A stretch of 64,000 bases of DNA from Nannochloropsis oceanica (lineage: Eukaryota; Sar; Eustigmatophyceae; Eustigmatales; Monodopsidaceae): positions 124,001 through 188,000 of the forward strand of contig CP038125.1 of NCBI GenBank assembly GCA_004519485.1, given 5' to 3'. The first letter of the stretch is position 1. Each line of letters opens with the position of its first letter. This document shows, piece after piece, positions 40,801 to 50,320 of this stretch. The position numbers were made by a program, and so were the translations under genes. The notes under the pieces were generated by a model, which worked only from the letters and a program-made list of their open reading frames with translations, searched no databases and was not told the DNA's origin.

Positions 40801-43214
40801 GTATGGTTGCGACGCGGCGGTGGCAGCGGCTTGTGGTGTACGCTTTTCTTAGCGAGGCGCGTCGGGTGAGTCGGCGAGAGGGGCAGGCCAAGGCGGCGGG
40901 GTCACTTTTTACGCGCGCAATTGAGGCCTTGGGAGAGTGGGACACCTGTCTGACACCGCCCTTTGTGGACAATGAGGAGCAGGACGAGGAAAGGAAGGAA
41001 GAGGGTATGCACTACATGAATGATGGAGAGGGCGGGGAGAGCGGACTGGTGCCACGGCTTGCGCATTACGTGCAGGCTGTGGGTCTCCTCGAGCAGAGCG
41101 TTGGACTGCCGGGGTGTCCGCCACGACGGCTGGCGGACCTGGCCTATGCGGGATTGCAGCATGTGCCTGCCCTCCCAGACAGTCTAACCGAGGGAGAGCG
41201 GACCGAGCGGGAGCGGCTCAAGTGGTGCCTCCAACAAGCGGCCGCGCTCTGGGCGACTGTCTTCCGGGCCTGCACAGACCATACCGCCGGGGGTACGTGG
41301 CAGGGTTTGGAAGATGAAGAGGACAGCACCACCGACACTCTGGCAGCAGATGCGGAGGTGTTTGAAAAAGCTTTCCTTGCCATGCGCGCTGAGCTGGCCG
41401 TGGCACGTGACTTGGAGGAAGTGACTGCGCACGAGGACCAGGAGGAGGAGGAGGAGGCACCGGTCGGGCCGGTGGCGAGTCGGCGGAGCAGGAACAGCAA
41501 GCTGTCGTATCTGGTGGTGGAAATGTGCGAACGCGGCCGCATCGACCTGTTGTGTTCGCTGCCGTGGGCTCAGGGGGACGCGGAAGACGAGGTCTCGGAG
41601 GTCGAGATTTGCCTGCGTTCTTCGGCGCGCTTCTCCACGATTGAGGAGGGCGAGGAGAGCGACGAGGCGATGGATCTGGCTAGCGGTGGTGGGGGCGGGG
41701 ACAATGTGGATTATTACAAGGCGGCCTTTGCCTATCTAGTCAGCCAAAGCAATTTCCGGATGGCGGCGCTGGAGATGTACCGGCTGGCCAAGCGCTTGGA
41801 GGATGCCACAGTGTACGAGGACAACCTGGCCCGTCTGGACCGGAAGGTTGAGGCACTCGCCGCTGTGCACAACTGCCTGTGTATGGTGCGGGATGCCGGT
41901 GAGTATCCATTTTTGCTTTGGACCTACGATGACAAGTCCCGCCCCCCGTCGTCAGCCTTGAACTCGACGCCAGCAGGCGCGGGGTCGAAAAAACAGTATG
42001 TGGTGACACTGAAGCGGGTGGAGCAGGAACTGACCTATGCTTTGGCCGCGCGGCAATATTTACTTGTGGCTGGACCCACTGCCTCGCCTTTGCGGGCCCT
42101 GAGCCTCTCCCAGGCGCAGGCGCAGCCCGGTGCGGGTGAGGCCTGCGGCAAACTGAACAAGGCCGCCGTGCATCAGGTGGAGGGCGCTGAGGCCTTGCTC
42201 TGCGGGTTGGGTCTGTTCGAGTCTGCTGTGGCATTGGTCCGGGCATTTGGTCTGCCCATGCGCAAAGTGGTGGCATCCTTGGCAAGAACGTTTGCGGTGC
42301 TAAGGGGTGGGCGGACTGATGCCCCCATGGTGTTGGAAGACGGCCCTCGGTGGAATCTGGGCGACCCTGATGAGATTCAAGACGGGGATAGCGACAAGGA
42401 AAGGTCGGCTCGGCTGCAGGTATACATCCGCCTCACCAAGACGCTGGCAGAGGAGGGGAAGGGGGCTAAATTGGTGGCGGAACATGCTGAGGCTGCTGGC
42501 TGGCTGCTGAAGGACCTAGTGCAGGGTTACGATTGGGGACATGCCTATGATCTGCATACTGAAGCGGCACGTTACCTGTTGGCCTGCGATTCATTCTTGG
42601 AGCCTCCACGCTGGCTTACTACAGCATTCACGCGCGGTGTGGACTCTCGCCTGGTAAAGACGCCACAAAGGAAAGACAAGGGTGGTAATAGTGATCAGAC
42701 TAGAGCTTTAGGTGCTTGGCTGGACACCGGCTCTTCTTTGTCACCCGTGACGCGCGTCCCTGTCACAAACAGCGGCGCATTTTTGCAGATGCTCGTGGAC
42801 AAGGCCATGTACATTTTGCCTTCTCCCGGCGGCTCGAAGAGCAAGGTGGCGGGAGGTAGGCGGGCGGCTGCAGTGGCCAGCCTTCCCTCCGAGACCGTGC
42901 TCAAAGAGAGTTTACACCTGCTGGTACGGGCCCTTCGCTACGGGGAAGAGGTGGTGGATACCGCCACCAATCAGCTACTGACGGGCAGCCCCAATAAAGT
43001 CTGCCTTCCCCGACGCCCACTCCTCGCCCTGCTTCGGCGGACGCAAGAGGTCCTGGAGCTGCGAGGGGGGACCGCGGTGGGCGACCTCGCGGCTCTTCAG
43101 CACCAGGCCGAATTGGGCCTGAAGAACCTAAGAGATAGAAAGCTGCCCATCTTTGACATGCAGTTGAGGGACAAGGAGCGAATGGTGGCCTTGATGCTTC
43201 AGCAGCCAAGGTAG
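37803..43214 (+). CDS. NUP160: Nucleoporin NUP160/Nup120-like
   Basis: Intronless, 1803 aa. NUP160 is a scaffold of the Y-complex (NUP107-160) on both faces of the nuclear pore. The N-terminal third is beta-propeller-like with the family pattern: LVLWALTRNLVLHAVPF, CCSFVSPRDLLIGYGTGRLQII and LLVFSLHADRRVRVWSTRSS (the last is the most characteristic NUP160 strand pair). The remaining two thirds are alpha-helical solenoid with acidic low-complexity inserts near residues 1050-1090, 1200-1220 and 1280-1300. YYKAAFAYLVSQSNFRMAAL and EMYRLAKRLED match the helical module conserved in NUP160 C-termini. No strong low-complexity expansion interrupts the frame over 5.4 kb. The name rests on pattern recognition across a divergent family; another Y-complex scaffold is the main alternative. 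Confidence 0.78.
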   Translation: MEVEIEATVALFDHVDGWQGRRRVLPMDIDPGLEEMPLAEEWVGGGQVLQSGRRLVWRSRGPKLEIAEVSGQIDIQGPRNGMELPFSVLSRDAICFEEVTDSRDECLVLWALTRNLVLHAVPFRPPTACGVGQHGRGNFDSSNSSAASLLASLPTREACDGVALNPPAGSEYPTCCSFVSPRDLLIGYGTGRLQIIHITRQRAKAGVGVGEGPHIVQSEVVRELPVSGYLSYLNPLAYRQAAQPPPSPVVALGGWAAGGGELLVFSLHADRRVRVWSTRSSKGVMLSELALPGAVDRGLLYADCSKVLVHSDAAVNRLVVSLTEPSHSRVWVSKPFSTAAEVEGWKDTHLAAHCFEENQLLADVCLEATGDGEEKVLARGRGNPPRISPQQRPPRRLRLWAALANDGLAYAPLETKKGGADLTNGSTGGNAADGNGGTASFIRLWRAPPSGLEDVGLLLGSAAGGGGEKGQGSNRRDALRQSLLALHERFGPCWKATIRHVEASFLRFLAAPASRFSSMALVKAMTRIRSAPSLSGAGGQGWGGRGGRLGGHEDIDRDPLPNGERLWEMVADVVRKEADHALAEAVQHQPRYQHQDEEEAVMVEDEKRALALLSTWVHFLDLAEQSREVLSHPLALLAGGDTSANGGGAVVAVRVDRCSTAVPVRLPMTQHLTFLDAFDEWMCDCAPDAVSDVNRCLLEALATTGQLPDPVLLKARAAEALQRRRPGRRLDAGLVLRGTGENCQTPIDLSTRGYQVVEEIEEVLHAIRPLLQVLGETMETTAIGRRSSRRSQRSGAAVSSIKMTSSRDGGINSSNSSSSSRRSPSLATAQLAASAIGEILVLCLARLRTSLMLLVHLEAAGMQQFIFRDPSEAPLTLQVATALNVAWLLLYSGSQPLLPPAPIRPPSVVLLSAIPRADARAFSILEGLILDLATPPPCVDAVQEVIQALCQSLPRRLLAYLVKMEQYRYLLPWARGLLSGALLLPFSSSAEGGYAEEKARMVATRRWQRLVVYAFLSEARRVSRREGQAKAAGSLFTRAIEALGEWDTCLTPPFVDNEEQDEERKEEGMHYMNDGEGGESGLVPRLAHYVQAVGLLEQSVGLPGCPPRRLADLAYAGLQHVPALPDSLTEGERTERERLKWCLQQAAALWATVFRACTDHTAGGTWQGLEDEEDSTTDTLAADAEVFEKAFLAMRAELAVARDLEEVTAHEDQEEEEEAPVGPVASRRSRNSKLSYLVVEMCERGRIDLLCSLPWAQGDAEDEVSEVEICLRSSARFSTIEEGEESDEAMDLASGGGGGDNVDYYKAAFAYLVSQSNFRMAALEMYRLAKRLEDATVYEDNLARLDRKVEALAAVHNCLCMVRDAGEYPFLLWTYDDKSRPPSSALNSTPAGAGSKKQYVVTLKRVEQELTYALAARQYLLVAGPTASPLRALSLSQAQAQPGAGEACGKLNKAAVHQVEGAEALLCGLGLFESAVALVRAFGLPMRKVVASLARTFAVLRGGRTDAPMVLEDGPRWNLGDPDEIQDGDSDKERSARLQVYIRLTKTLAEEGKGAKLVAEHAEAAGWLLKDLVQGYDWGHAYDLHTEAARYLLACDSFLEPPRWLTTAFTRGVDSRLVKTPQRKDKGGNSDQTRALGAWLDTGSSLSPVTRVPVTNSGAFLQMLVDKAMYILPSPGGSKSKVAGGRRAAAVASLPSETVLKESLHLLVRALRYGEEVVDTATNQLLTGSPNKVCLPRRPLLALLRRTQEVLELRGGTAVGDLAALQHQAELGLKNLRDRKLPIFDMQLRDKERMVALMLQQPR

Positions 43215-43545
43215 CGGATTCGGGGTTGGGGTTCGGTGGCAGCAATTTTAGAGGTCAAAAGTAGATCGGAACGAAAATCAAGTCGAAGGGTAAAAGCGTA
43301 TCTCGCAAGGTGTTCCATTGCTATATTTTATGGAGATGCGCGTCAGAAAGCTTCACCCCTAATTTCTGTCGATGTACATGCTGTGTGTTAACGTTTAATT
43401 TCAATTTTGATAAGGACCTAATTTTTCATTTTAACCTTTGCTTTAATCACGCAGCTGCCAGTTCACTTGTTTACCGATATAATAACATTGCGTAATATAG
43501 CAAAACATTTGAAAGCGTTATACTGCTTGCATTCTTCTCGCGCAT
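43215..43545. other. Convergent 3' intergenic region
   Basis: AT-rich 330 bp between the stops of NUP160 and the carboxylesterase. No gene. Confidence 0.55.
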
Positions 43546-45390
43546 TCAAAGGTTGGACTGAATAGTCTTTTCCGTGTCGGAGCCTGAAGGTGGCGGGCGG
43601 TGGAACCAAAGGGCGCGGGCATTTTCGACTGTCATCTTCCAGAGCTCCGGAAAGACTTGGTGCAGCGCCACTTCCTGGATGCGACAAGAAGACAAAGGAA
43701 CGTCCAAAATCATGGTCTGATGGGCCTCCGCGGGGGACAGGACGGGCCATATCGGGAGCACATGAAGATCATCTTTCTTGTCTTCACTGCATGTATTGGG
43801 GTCTCCCGTCTTAGCGAAATTGGCCCATGCCCGAGTTACGGCACAACTCAATTCCTCGTTCGCGCGAACATCTGCGGGACACATGGCGCCTGACATGGCC
43901 TTGACCCCCCCGAATACGTACGGCAGGTCGATAGCGTGACAGGCGCCGTTCATGAGCGGGGAGTGTACATCGAAGCGGCACAAGTAGACGGACTTGGAAC
44001 GGCCAGGTGCCTTCACCAGCGTGTTGGCTGCGAAATGGCTCGGAATTGCAAATTTGAGCATCGAGCAAAAATCAATGGCCTTGTATGTCCAATAGTCGGC
44101 ATGTGTAGGTGGCGTGGCCCCGCCCTCCCAGGCCTTGATCTCGTCCAGGGCCAGCTGAGCCGCGGTCTGATACTCAGGCACATCCATGACAGGCGGGCTC
44201 AGGTTGAAAGTGATTCGTTTTAACAATTTTTCCTCTGAGTCCGACACATACTTTTTGTTAAAAATCTTCAAAAAGAGCAATTCCTCGTGCCGCGTGTAGG
44301 AAATCAGAAAGTCCAAATCCTTGGCCGAGCCTGCCTTCCAGCGACTGACGATGCGATCCTCAAGCAGGTCGCCGTCCACCACGGGCTGGTAGGGCATGCC
44401 ACCACATCTGTTGCCTCGGATAACCAGGTTTTGCGCCGCCAGAAGCGCGGCCGCGGACGTGCTGCCCATTGTGGCCAGGGAGCAACTCGGAATCTCCAAT
44501 GCCCGCGCCGTTTCCTCTGCCAGCCAACCAGCCTCGTCTCGCGTTAGACCAGTCTGCATGGTCCCCGACTGCAACACGACGCGGTGGAAGAGCTGGCCAG
44601 CAAACTTGGTAGCCGAAAGGAAACCGCAGCTCATGCCGCCCGCCGATTCCCCAAAGATGGTCACGTTGTTCGGATCGCCTCCAAATGCCGCAATGTTCTC
44701 CTGCACCCATCGCAACGCCGCCACCTGATCCCACATGCCGCAGTTATAGTCACCACCTTCTACCTTGCAAAATCCCAGCACGCCCAGGCGGTAGTTGATG
44801 CTGACCACCACCACATTCTGCCGCGCCAAAAAGGATTCGGTAGGCTGGTATAGGTACTGAGAACTAGCACCCAGCTGAAAGGCACCCCCATGTATCCAAA
44901 CCATGACCGGGAGCAGTCCCTTTGCCATCTTTTTTGGCGCGGGACCGTTGCCGTTGTTTTGGTCGCTCTCGTCTCCTGGTAGCATTGGCGATTCTACATT
45001 CAAGTTCAGACAGTCGGCCTCCGAGCAGGTCCCTGGCAGCGACATGGGCCTCTTAGGGTGGTAATTGTCGACAGGGTTGGAGCCTGTCAGCCATAGCCCA
45101 CCCCACACCAGTGCGGCCACGAATTTGGGCAAAAAGACCAGCACCACAATGCTCAGGTTCTGCACGGCCGTCTTGCCAAATTCCTTGCATGCCCTGACAC
45201 CCTCCCAACCTGGGTGTGGCACAGACTTCTTGAAACGTAGAGCTCCTACTGGTGGAGTAGCAAAGGGAATGCCACGGAAGACGTATACCTTGGTGTCCCC
45301 CCTCTTCACTCCTTCCACCTTGCCTTGCTTCGTCTGGACTATAGCTGGCGCATCGCCCTTGCCGAATCGTAAAAGCGAAGTTATGCCCAT
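43546..45390 (-). CDS. Type-B carboxylesterase / cholinesterase-like
   Basis: Single coding exon, 614 aa. Alpha/beta-hydrolase of the carboxylesterase-B family: FRGIPFATPPVGALRF, EADCLNLNVESP, VMVWIHGGAFQLG (oxyanion hole), and the nucleophile elbow GESAGG with Ser249. Candidate Glu lies in SYTRHEELLF and His in NGACHAIDLPYVFG, completing a triad. Residues about 79-103 (LSIVVLVFLPKFVAALVWGG) form an inserted hydrophobic segment that looks membrane-spanning and is not typical of the family. There is no N-terminal signal peptide. The C-terminus is QSNL, only weakly like a peroxisomal PTS1. A CACAG acceptor 12 bp before the ATG suggests a 5' UTR intron. Substrate unknown; acyl-lipid or carotenoid ester hydrolysis would be guesses. 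Confidence 0.85.
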   Translation of the reverse strand: MGITSLLRFGKGDAPAIVQTKQGKVEGVKRGDTKVYVFRGIPFATPPVGALRFKKSVPHPGWEGVRACKEFGKTAVQNLSIVVLVFLPKFVAALVWGGLWLTGSNPVDNYHPKRPMSLPGTCSEADCLNLNVESPMLPGDESDQNNGNGPAPKKMAKGLLPVMVWIHGGAFQLGASSQYLYQPTESFLARQNVVVVSINYRLGVLGFCKVEGGDYNCGMWDQVAALRWVQENIAAFGGDPNNVTIFGESAGGMSCGFLSATKFAGQLFHRVVLQSGTMQTGLTRDEAGWLAEETARALEIPSCSLATMGSTSAAALLAAQNLVIRGNRCGGMPYQPVVDGDLLEDRIVSRWKAGSAKDLDFLISYTRHEELLFLKIFNKKYVSDSEEKLLKRITFNLSPPVMDVPEYQTAAQLALDEIKAWEGGATPPTHADYWTYKAIDFCSMLKFAIPSHFAANTLVKAPGRSKSVYLCRFDVHSPLMNGACHAIDLPYVFGGVKAMSGAMCPADVRANEELSCAVTRAWANFAKTGDPNTCSEDKKDDLHVLPIWPVLSPAEAHQTMILDVPLSSCRIQEVALHQVFPELWKMTVENARALWFHRPPPSGSDTEKTIQSNL

Positions 45391-46098
45391 ATTTGTTTGC
45401 CTGTGAAATAGGTGTTAGAATTGGGGTAAAGGTGGGTGAATAAAGAGAAAGAATAAAAGCCAAGTACGTCTGTGTGATGACGACCCGTTGATGAGGGCGT
45501 TGCCTGGGCATATTCCGGGCCTCAAGCTGCGGTTCCCCTTCGGTCAAGGCCATCATCTCCCACGACCATCGCACATCGTCCATAATAGGTGCTAGAATAG
45601 TGGAGAGATACGAGAGGAATGTCCGCATAATATGTCTATGCTCATGGACATCTCCAAGGCAACATTTAAAATGCACGTGTCCCCAGGTTACCGCAGGATT
45701 GTGGAAAGGGCATGTGTCACAAGAGACTTCTCCAGCGTTGCAACGGAGGTAAATTGCTCTGTCCGAGACCGGTGCCTCGCTTGCTCTCATGGCCAAGACT
45801 GCGAGGGAGGGGAACATGAAAACATATGGAAACTATGAAAACTATAGGGCAGAAGGTTTCGGGTGTGGTTCGTGCAGAGAAAGCAGAGAGAAGCAGAGAA
45901 GGGTGTGACGTCGTTGATCTTCTCAAACCGTCCCTACACGCCTGCACCAGCGCTGGTGCCAGCGTTCCTAGCTTCTTTGAGTCTTGACGGTGCTTTATTG
46001 TCTGCCAAATACTTGAGAAAATCGTGTGCGTTATGATGATAGCATTCCTCAGGTAGAATTTCCTGTCTTACACCCATGTCGCTCGACGTCCCCACAGC
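45391..46098. promoter_or_regulatory. Divergent promoter region between the carboxylesterase and GH5 genes
   Basis: 708 bp with the 5' ends of both genes, probably including a non-coding first exon of the carboxylesterase. An imperfect palindrome CACCAGCGCTGGTGCCAGCG lies at about 45944-45963. Confidence 0.45.
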
Positions 46099-48106
46099 AT
46101 GCCCAGGCGGCCTGTGCTTGACATGGCCTTGGGTCTCTTGTGCCTCGCAAGCAAGACCCATGCGCAGGTACAGTCGGCTGGTTTTGTGCTAGCTAGTGGT
46201 TTCGGCATCAATTCGCATTCCCTTTCGATCGAAAAAGTGCTGGCCACAGAGGATATAATCAGCGCGTTGGCAAAGCATTACGTGCGTTTGATTCCACCGC
46301 CGCCCACGCAATCCGCCTATTTGTCCCATGACCTTGAGTTCCAGCAAATCAGTCTCGACTCTCCTGTATCTGAGGCGACCATCTCTCCAGATTGGTGCGT
46401 TGCGCCTGGGGAGGCGTACAAGTATACCTCGGAGAAGGGGTCTGTCATGCTGAACGGGCACCCGCTTTACCTGAAGGGTTTGAATTGGTAAGAGTTTCAG
46501 GGGAGAATGGGATAAAGGAATAAAGGGGATGGGAGAGTGGGAAAGGAGACGAGGATGGTAGGGCTTGGGAAGGAGGCGAGGACGGGAGGGCGTGTTTGTG
46601 TACCGGTGCCTGCCTTTGCTGTTTGGTCTGCACCAGGGCTGCTAGGTCCTTATTGCACCACTTTCTGCCGAGACAGACGACTCGCAGATGACGTAAAGGA
46701 ATGAAAGAAGAATAAAGTTGTAAGGACACACATCTGCATGGATATTTTTTATGATACAAAAAAATGTGCTTGGGTGTGAAAAATTGTCCCGTGTTGCTAA
46801 TTCCGCTCATGACATCACTATCTGACCTTTCTCACCCTCATCTTTTCAGGTATGGCTTCGAAGGCGATTTGTATGTTCTGGACGGGCTGGCCGCGTGGTC
46901 GATCGAGCACTTCATGCTCTTTCTGGCGACGCACCACTTCAACGCTATACGCCTGCCCTTTAGTCTGGAGTGGATTGCACGTGGTTTGGATGCACCACTC
47001 ATGAATATTTATGTCGTGCAAGAAGATATTCGGAAGCTGACGCAGGGCCAGGTACTGGAGCGGATCTTCGACGCAGCAGCCGCTCAGGGCATTGTGATTC
47101 TGCTAGACCTGCATGTGATCCAGGTTAAGGAGGGGATCAAGGACCTTTGGTACGACAACACGGCCAGCCCCGAACGCGTCATCGATCTGTGGACCACGAT
47201 GCTGGAGCGCTTTGCGGGGCGATGGAATCTATTGGTAAGAGAGGAGTGGAGATAGGCGATGGGGTGAAGGAGAACCTCTGACAGTTACTCCCTCTCACGC
47301 GCTTATCCTCTTTACCATCCCTTACGCAGGGGATCGACTTAAAGAACGAGCCCCACGGTATCGCCACCTGGGGCAAGGGCCACCCCAAGACGGACTGGAA
47401 CACCTTCGTCACGCACGCCATTCAAACTCTGGCTACGCGCGTGCCTTTCTTCCAGGGCGTGTTCTTCGTAGAGGGTGTGGAGGGCAACCACTGGAACAGC
47501 AAGTACCATAGCTGGTGGGGAGGGAACTTGGACGGTGTTCGACGCTATCCTATCGCCACGGGCAACGAGGCGCTCGACAAACGCGTAGTTTTTTCGCCGC
47601 ACATATACGGGCCTGAGGTATTTTCTGGCCACACTTTTTTTCGAGACCCACGCTTTCCCGAGAACATGATGGGCATCTGGAATGCGCAGTTCGGCTGGAT
47701 CGAGAAGACGACGGGCCGTGCAATGGTGCTGGGCGAGTGGGGTGGTACCATCGCGGGGGACAGTAAGGCGGCTGCCAACCAGCAGAAGCTGGCCGAGTGG
47801 CTTGTCAAGGCATGTGTTCCCGACAATTTTTGGTGGTGTCTTAACCCGGCCACCCAGTTCAATGGAAGCTTGTTGGGCAAGACGTACCAAACGGCAAACG
47901 AGAACGTGTTGCGCATCCTCGACTTCGTGCAGCCCCAACCCACACGCTTCCATCACGACATCGCCGAGGGCGGGTCCTTGTGCGTTGTGGACGGCGCCTT
48001 CGCCAATACCCGTTGCACCGTTAGACTGGGCCTGAACATGAACTCGAGTCAGGCAGCCCTGAAGGCTGAGAAGGAGTATCAGCATAAGTATTTTGGTGCG
48101 GGCTAG
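46099..48106 (+). CDS. Secreted GH5 glycoside hydrolase (endoglucanase-like)
   Basis: Three exons: 46099-46487, 46850-47234, 47330-48106 (516 aa), GT-AG introns of 362 and 95 nt, phases consistent. A signal peptide MALGLLCLASKTHA is followed by an N-terminal segment of about 100 residues without known motif, then the GH5 barrel: LYLKGLNWYGFEG, FNAIRLPFSLEW, GIVILLDLHVIQ, DLKNEPHG with acid/base Glu265, FSPHIYGPEVFSGHTFF, and LGEWGG with nucleophile Glu394. It ends in a short helix without a carbohydrate-binding module or anchor. GH5 members cut cellulose, mannan or other beta-1,4/1,3 glucans; a role in remodelling the algal wall is plausible but unproven. Both introns sit at family-conserved turns (before YGFEG and before DLKNEP). 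Confidence 0.88.
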
Positions 48107-48778
48107 GGAAAAAAAGGTAAACAAGGAAGTGTAAATTTGCAGGAAGGGCAATAAGCGAACAGATCAAGTGCGTGAAAGAGGTAAAAAGGGTAGAAGAAGT
48201 TCCTTCAGTGCTTTGAAAGTACCATTTGATTGGTACTTTCTTGCATGTATGAGTAAAATATGTTGTAAAAATGTTGAAATTCTTCAAATTGCAAAGATTT
48301 AAGTAAAAATTGTAGTAGCGTGAGCACTTGATTGCATTTAGTTTACTTAACCCACTTTCGCTTTCCTCTCCTCTCGTTCTTCTCCCATCACACACAAGCT
48401 CTTACGCTCTCCCTTCTCGGTCTTCAGTTTTCGGTTGTCACCTCGTTGATTTTTGGTCAAGAGGGAGGATCTGATTATGTGTAATGTAATGCACTTTGTC
48501 AGAGCAATACGTCTTTTGATAAAAACCTGGTGTGCGTCTCTTGTCTTGTTTCTTTTGAGTGTACCCTCGGGGGGGGGCTTTTTATGGCGGTATCTCCAAA
48601 AGTCTCTTCCAAAAAGTATGAGTGCCGTCGTCGTCCCGATCCCTTTTTTTTTTAGTCGTGACCGAAATTGGGCACATCGCATGTTCGATTAGGTTGTAAA
48701 GCAGGACCTTGCATGAAAATTCTTGTTTCCCGGAGTCGTTGCATCCCGTCGGCCGCTCCAAGAAAGCAATTATATATA
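48107..48778. other. Intergenic between GH5 and Helitron B
   Basis: AT-rich 3' flank of GH5, with a GGTACTTTC/GAAAGTACC palindromic pair at about 48216-48241. No gene seen. Confidence 0.5.
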
Positions 48779-49011
48779 CTAGCGGGTACGCCCGTCCTGT
48801 GGGCAGGCAGGGTGGTGATTTGTTGTGAGTCGTAGGAAAAGAGAGGGGTGGGGAAAGGAGGAAGTAAAGGGGGGGCATGTAAGCCAGGTGCACACCTGGG
48901 GTAGTGACTTGAGTCATGACACGGGTGTTTGGTGTGTGAAGCAGGGGAAGACCAAGAGAAAAAGAGTACGTTTCGGAACTTCTTAATTCTTTTTTTTGGG
49001 GGGGAATCAAC

Positions 49012-49230
49012 AAATCCCATAGGCAGACCTTCCAAAAAGTCGCAATCTACTTGCCGTCCCCGGTATTTGCCCATGGTCAACTCTACGTCGAGCTCTCGAG
49101 AGCGAGAGTAGGAGACCCCACGAACATCCTCATGATGATCACCCACCTTCTTCTGCACGGCCAGCCACACTCACCACACCCAATGTGGTCTATCAGCAAG
49201 TGTTTGTGTACATGCAACCACCACATCCAC
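49012..49230 (+). pseudogene. Inverted helicase tail in Helitron B
   Basis: Plus-strand reading FQKVAIYLPSPVFAHGQLYV then LSRARVGDPTNI and an HPMWSISK-type tail corresponds to the end of the Helitron helicase, antisense to the element's expected coding strand. The same inverted piece is present next to the 3' end of copy A (23299-23392), so it is a shared feature of this non-autonomous lineage. Confidence 0.75.
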
Positions 49231-49426
49231 CACCATAGCAACTCCCAGAAAAAATGGATGCATAGAATACCACTGCGGTGAGGAGAGTAAAGGATATCGG
49301 AGGGCGTCTACGAATGGGTTGCAGTTGCTGATTTATTGTAGTCCCCAATTCCTCAAATGGACCCTGATCTCTGTCGATTTTACGGGCATCGTTGTTCCCT
49401 CCCTAAATAGATCCCGGGATGCCACT

Positions 49427-50076
49427 TCAGATCGACCGGTGGGCAGGTTGTACCGACGGGCATCGGCGTCTTTTCCAGGAGGAATGGACAACTTCCGGAA
49501 TATTACCAGGCGCTGGTGCTTCATTCTCTCGGGCCCCGTCAAATGTCTGTACATAAGCCCCTGCCGCGTTCCGAAATTCGATGATCAAGGGGTTGATCCT
49601 AAACAGGAGTCGTTGCAATGGCCGAAGTGTGCCAGGTCTGAAGATGACCGAACGGTTGGGCCGTGAAGGCATGAGGGCGAGGCGTGCGTCGTGCTGCTCC
49701 TGGGAGTTGTCGAGTATGTACGGCTGCGCAAATCTGGGCTTGTAGCCCCGTGTGCGGTCGGGTATCAGATGCCCCATTTTGTGGTGGACCTGTCCATTAA
49801 TCCTCTCACTGCTGGCTCGACTCGATTTGGGACGCCATCTGTAACTGCTGGCTTGATGTTCGCTTCTTGCGAGCTCATCGATTGCACCGAGTTGTAAGCG
49901 CGGATATTGGAGTTGAACTGGCGGCCCTTGCGCGTGTTGGGGTCAAACAGGTGTTGCATCTCAGGTGGTGTCTCCGACAATTTGTTTAGGCTCGCCCACC
50001 CTCTATTGCAACAAATGCTGAAAAGACGGTCGGCGGAGTTACGATGCACCGTCTCAAAAAGCCGCAGTGCTGGCAA
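49427..50076 (-). pseudogene. Helitron Rep N-terminal region, remnant
   Basis: Two overlapping minus-strand frames read HLFDPNTRKGRQFNSNIRAY and then MGHLIPDRTRGYKPRFAQPY and RPLQRLLFRINPL. The NIRxYN and H(K/R)xGxLxP...PxFAQ(I/P)Y patterns are typical of the Helitron-like N domain that precedes the Rep nuclease. The reading frame is not continuous, so this is a relic. Confidence 0.7.
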
Positions 50077-50162
50077 GCCACTCGATCACCCAAGTGATGT
50101 GGTTGTCGGGCTCCAGGAATTTGAGTTTGTACGTGGGCACGGTGCTCACGCGGTGCTGTTCG

Positions 50163-50320
50163 CGCCGCTCTCGACGGGCTTGCTGGTCAGCTGCGCGCTC
50201 GGCTGCTCGAACCTCTGGCTATATGCGCCGCTCTCGACGGGCTTGCTGGTCAGCTGCGCGCTCGGCTGCTCGAACCTCTGGCTATACGCGCCGCTCTTGA
50301 CGGGCTTGCTGGCTAGCCAT
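50163..50320. repeat. 63-bp tandem repeat inside Helitron B
   Basis: Two nearly identical 63-bp units (50163-50225, 50226-50288) plus a partial third to about 50320. The unit is a multiple of three (21 codons). It lies in the region encoding the charged, repetitive N-terminus usual for Helitron proteins. Confidence 0.9.

Noticed and set aside
50163-50320. CRISPR-like array
   Set aside because: Units are directly adjacent 63-bp copies without spacers, inside a Helitron.
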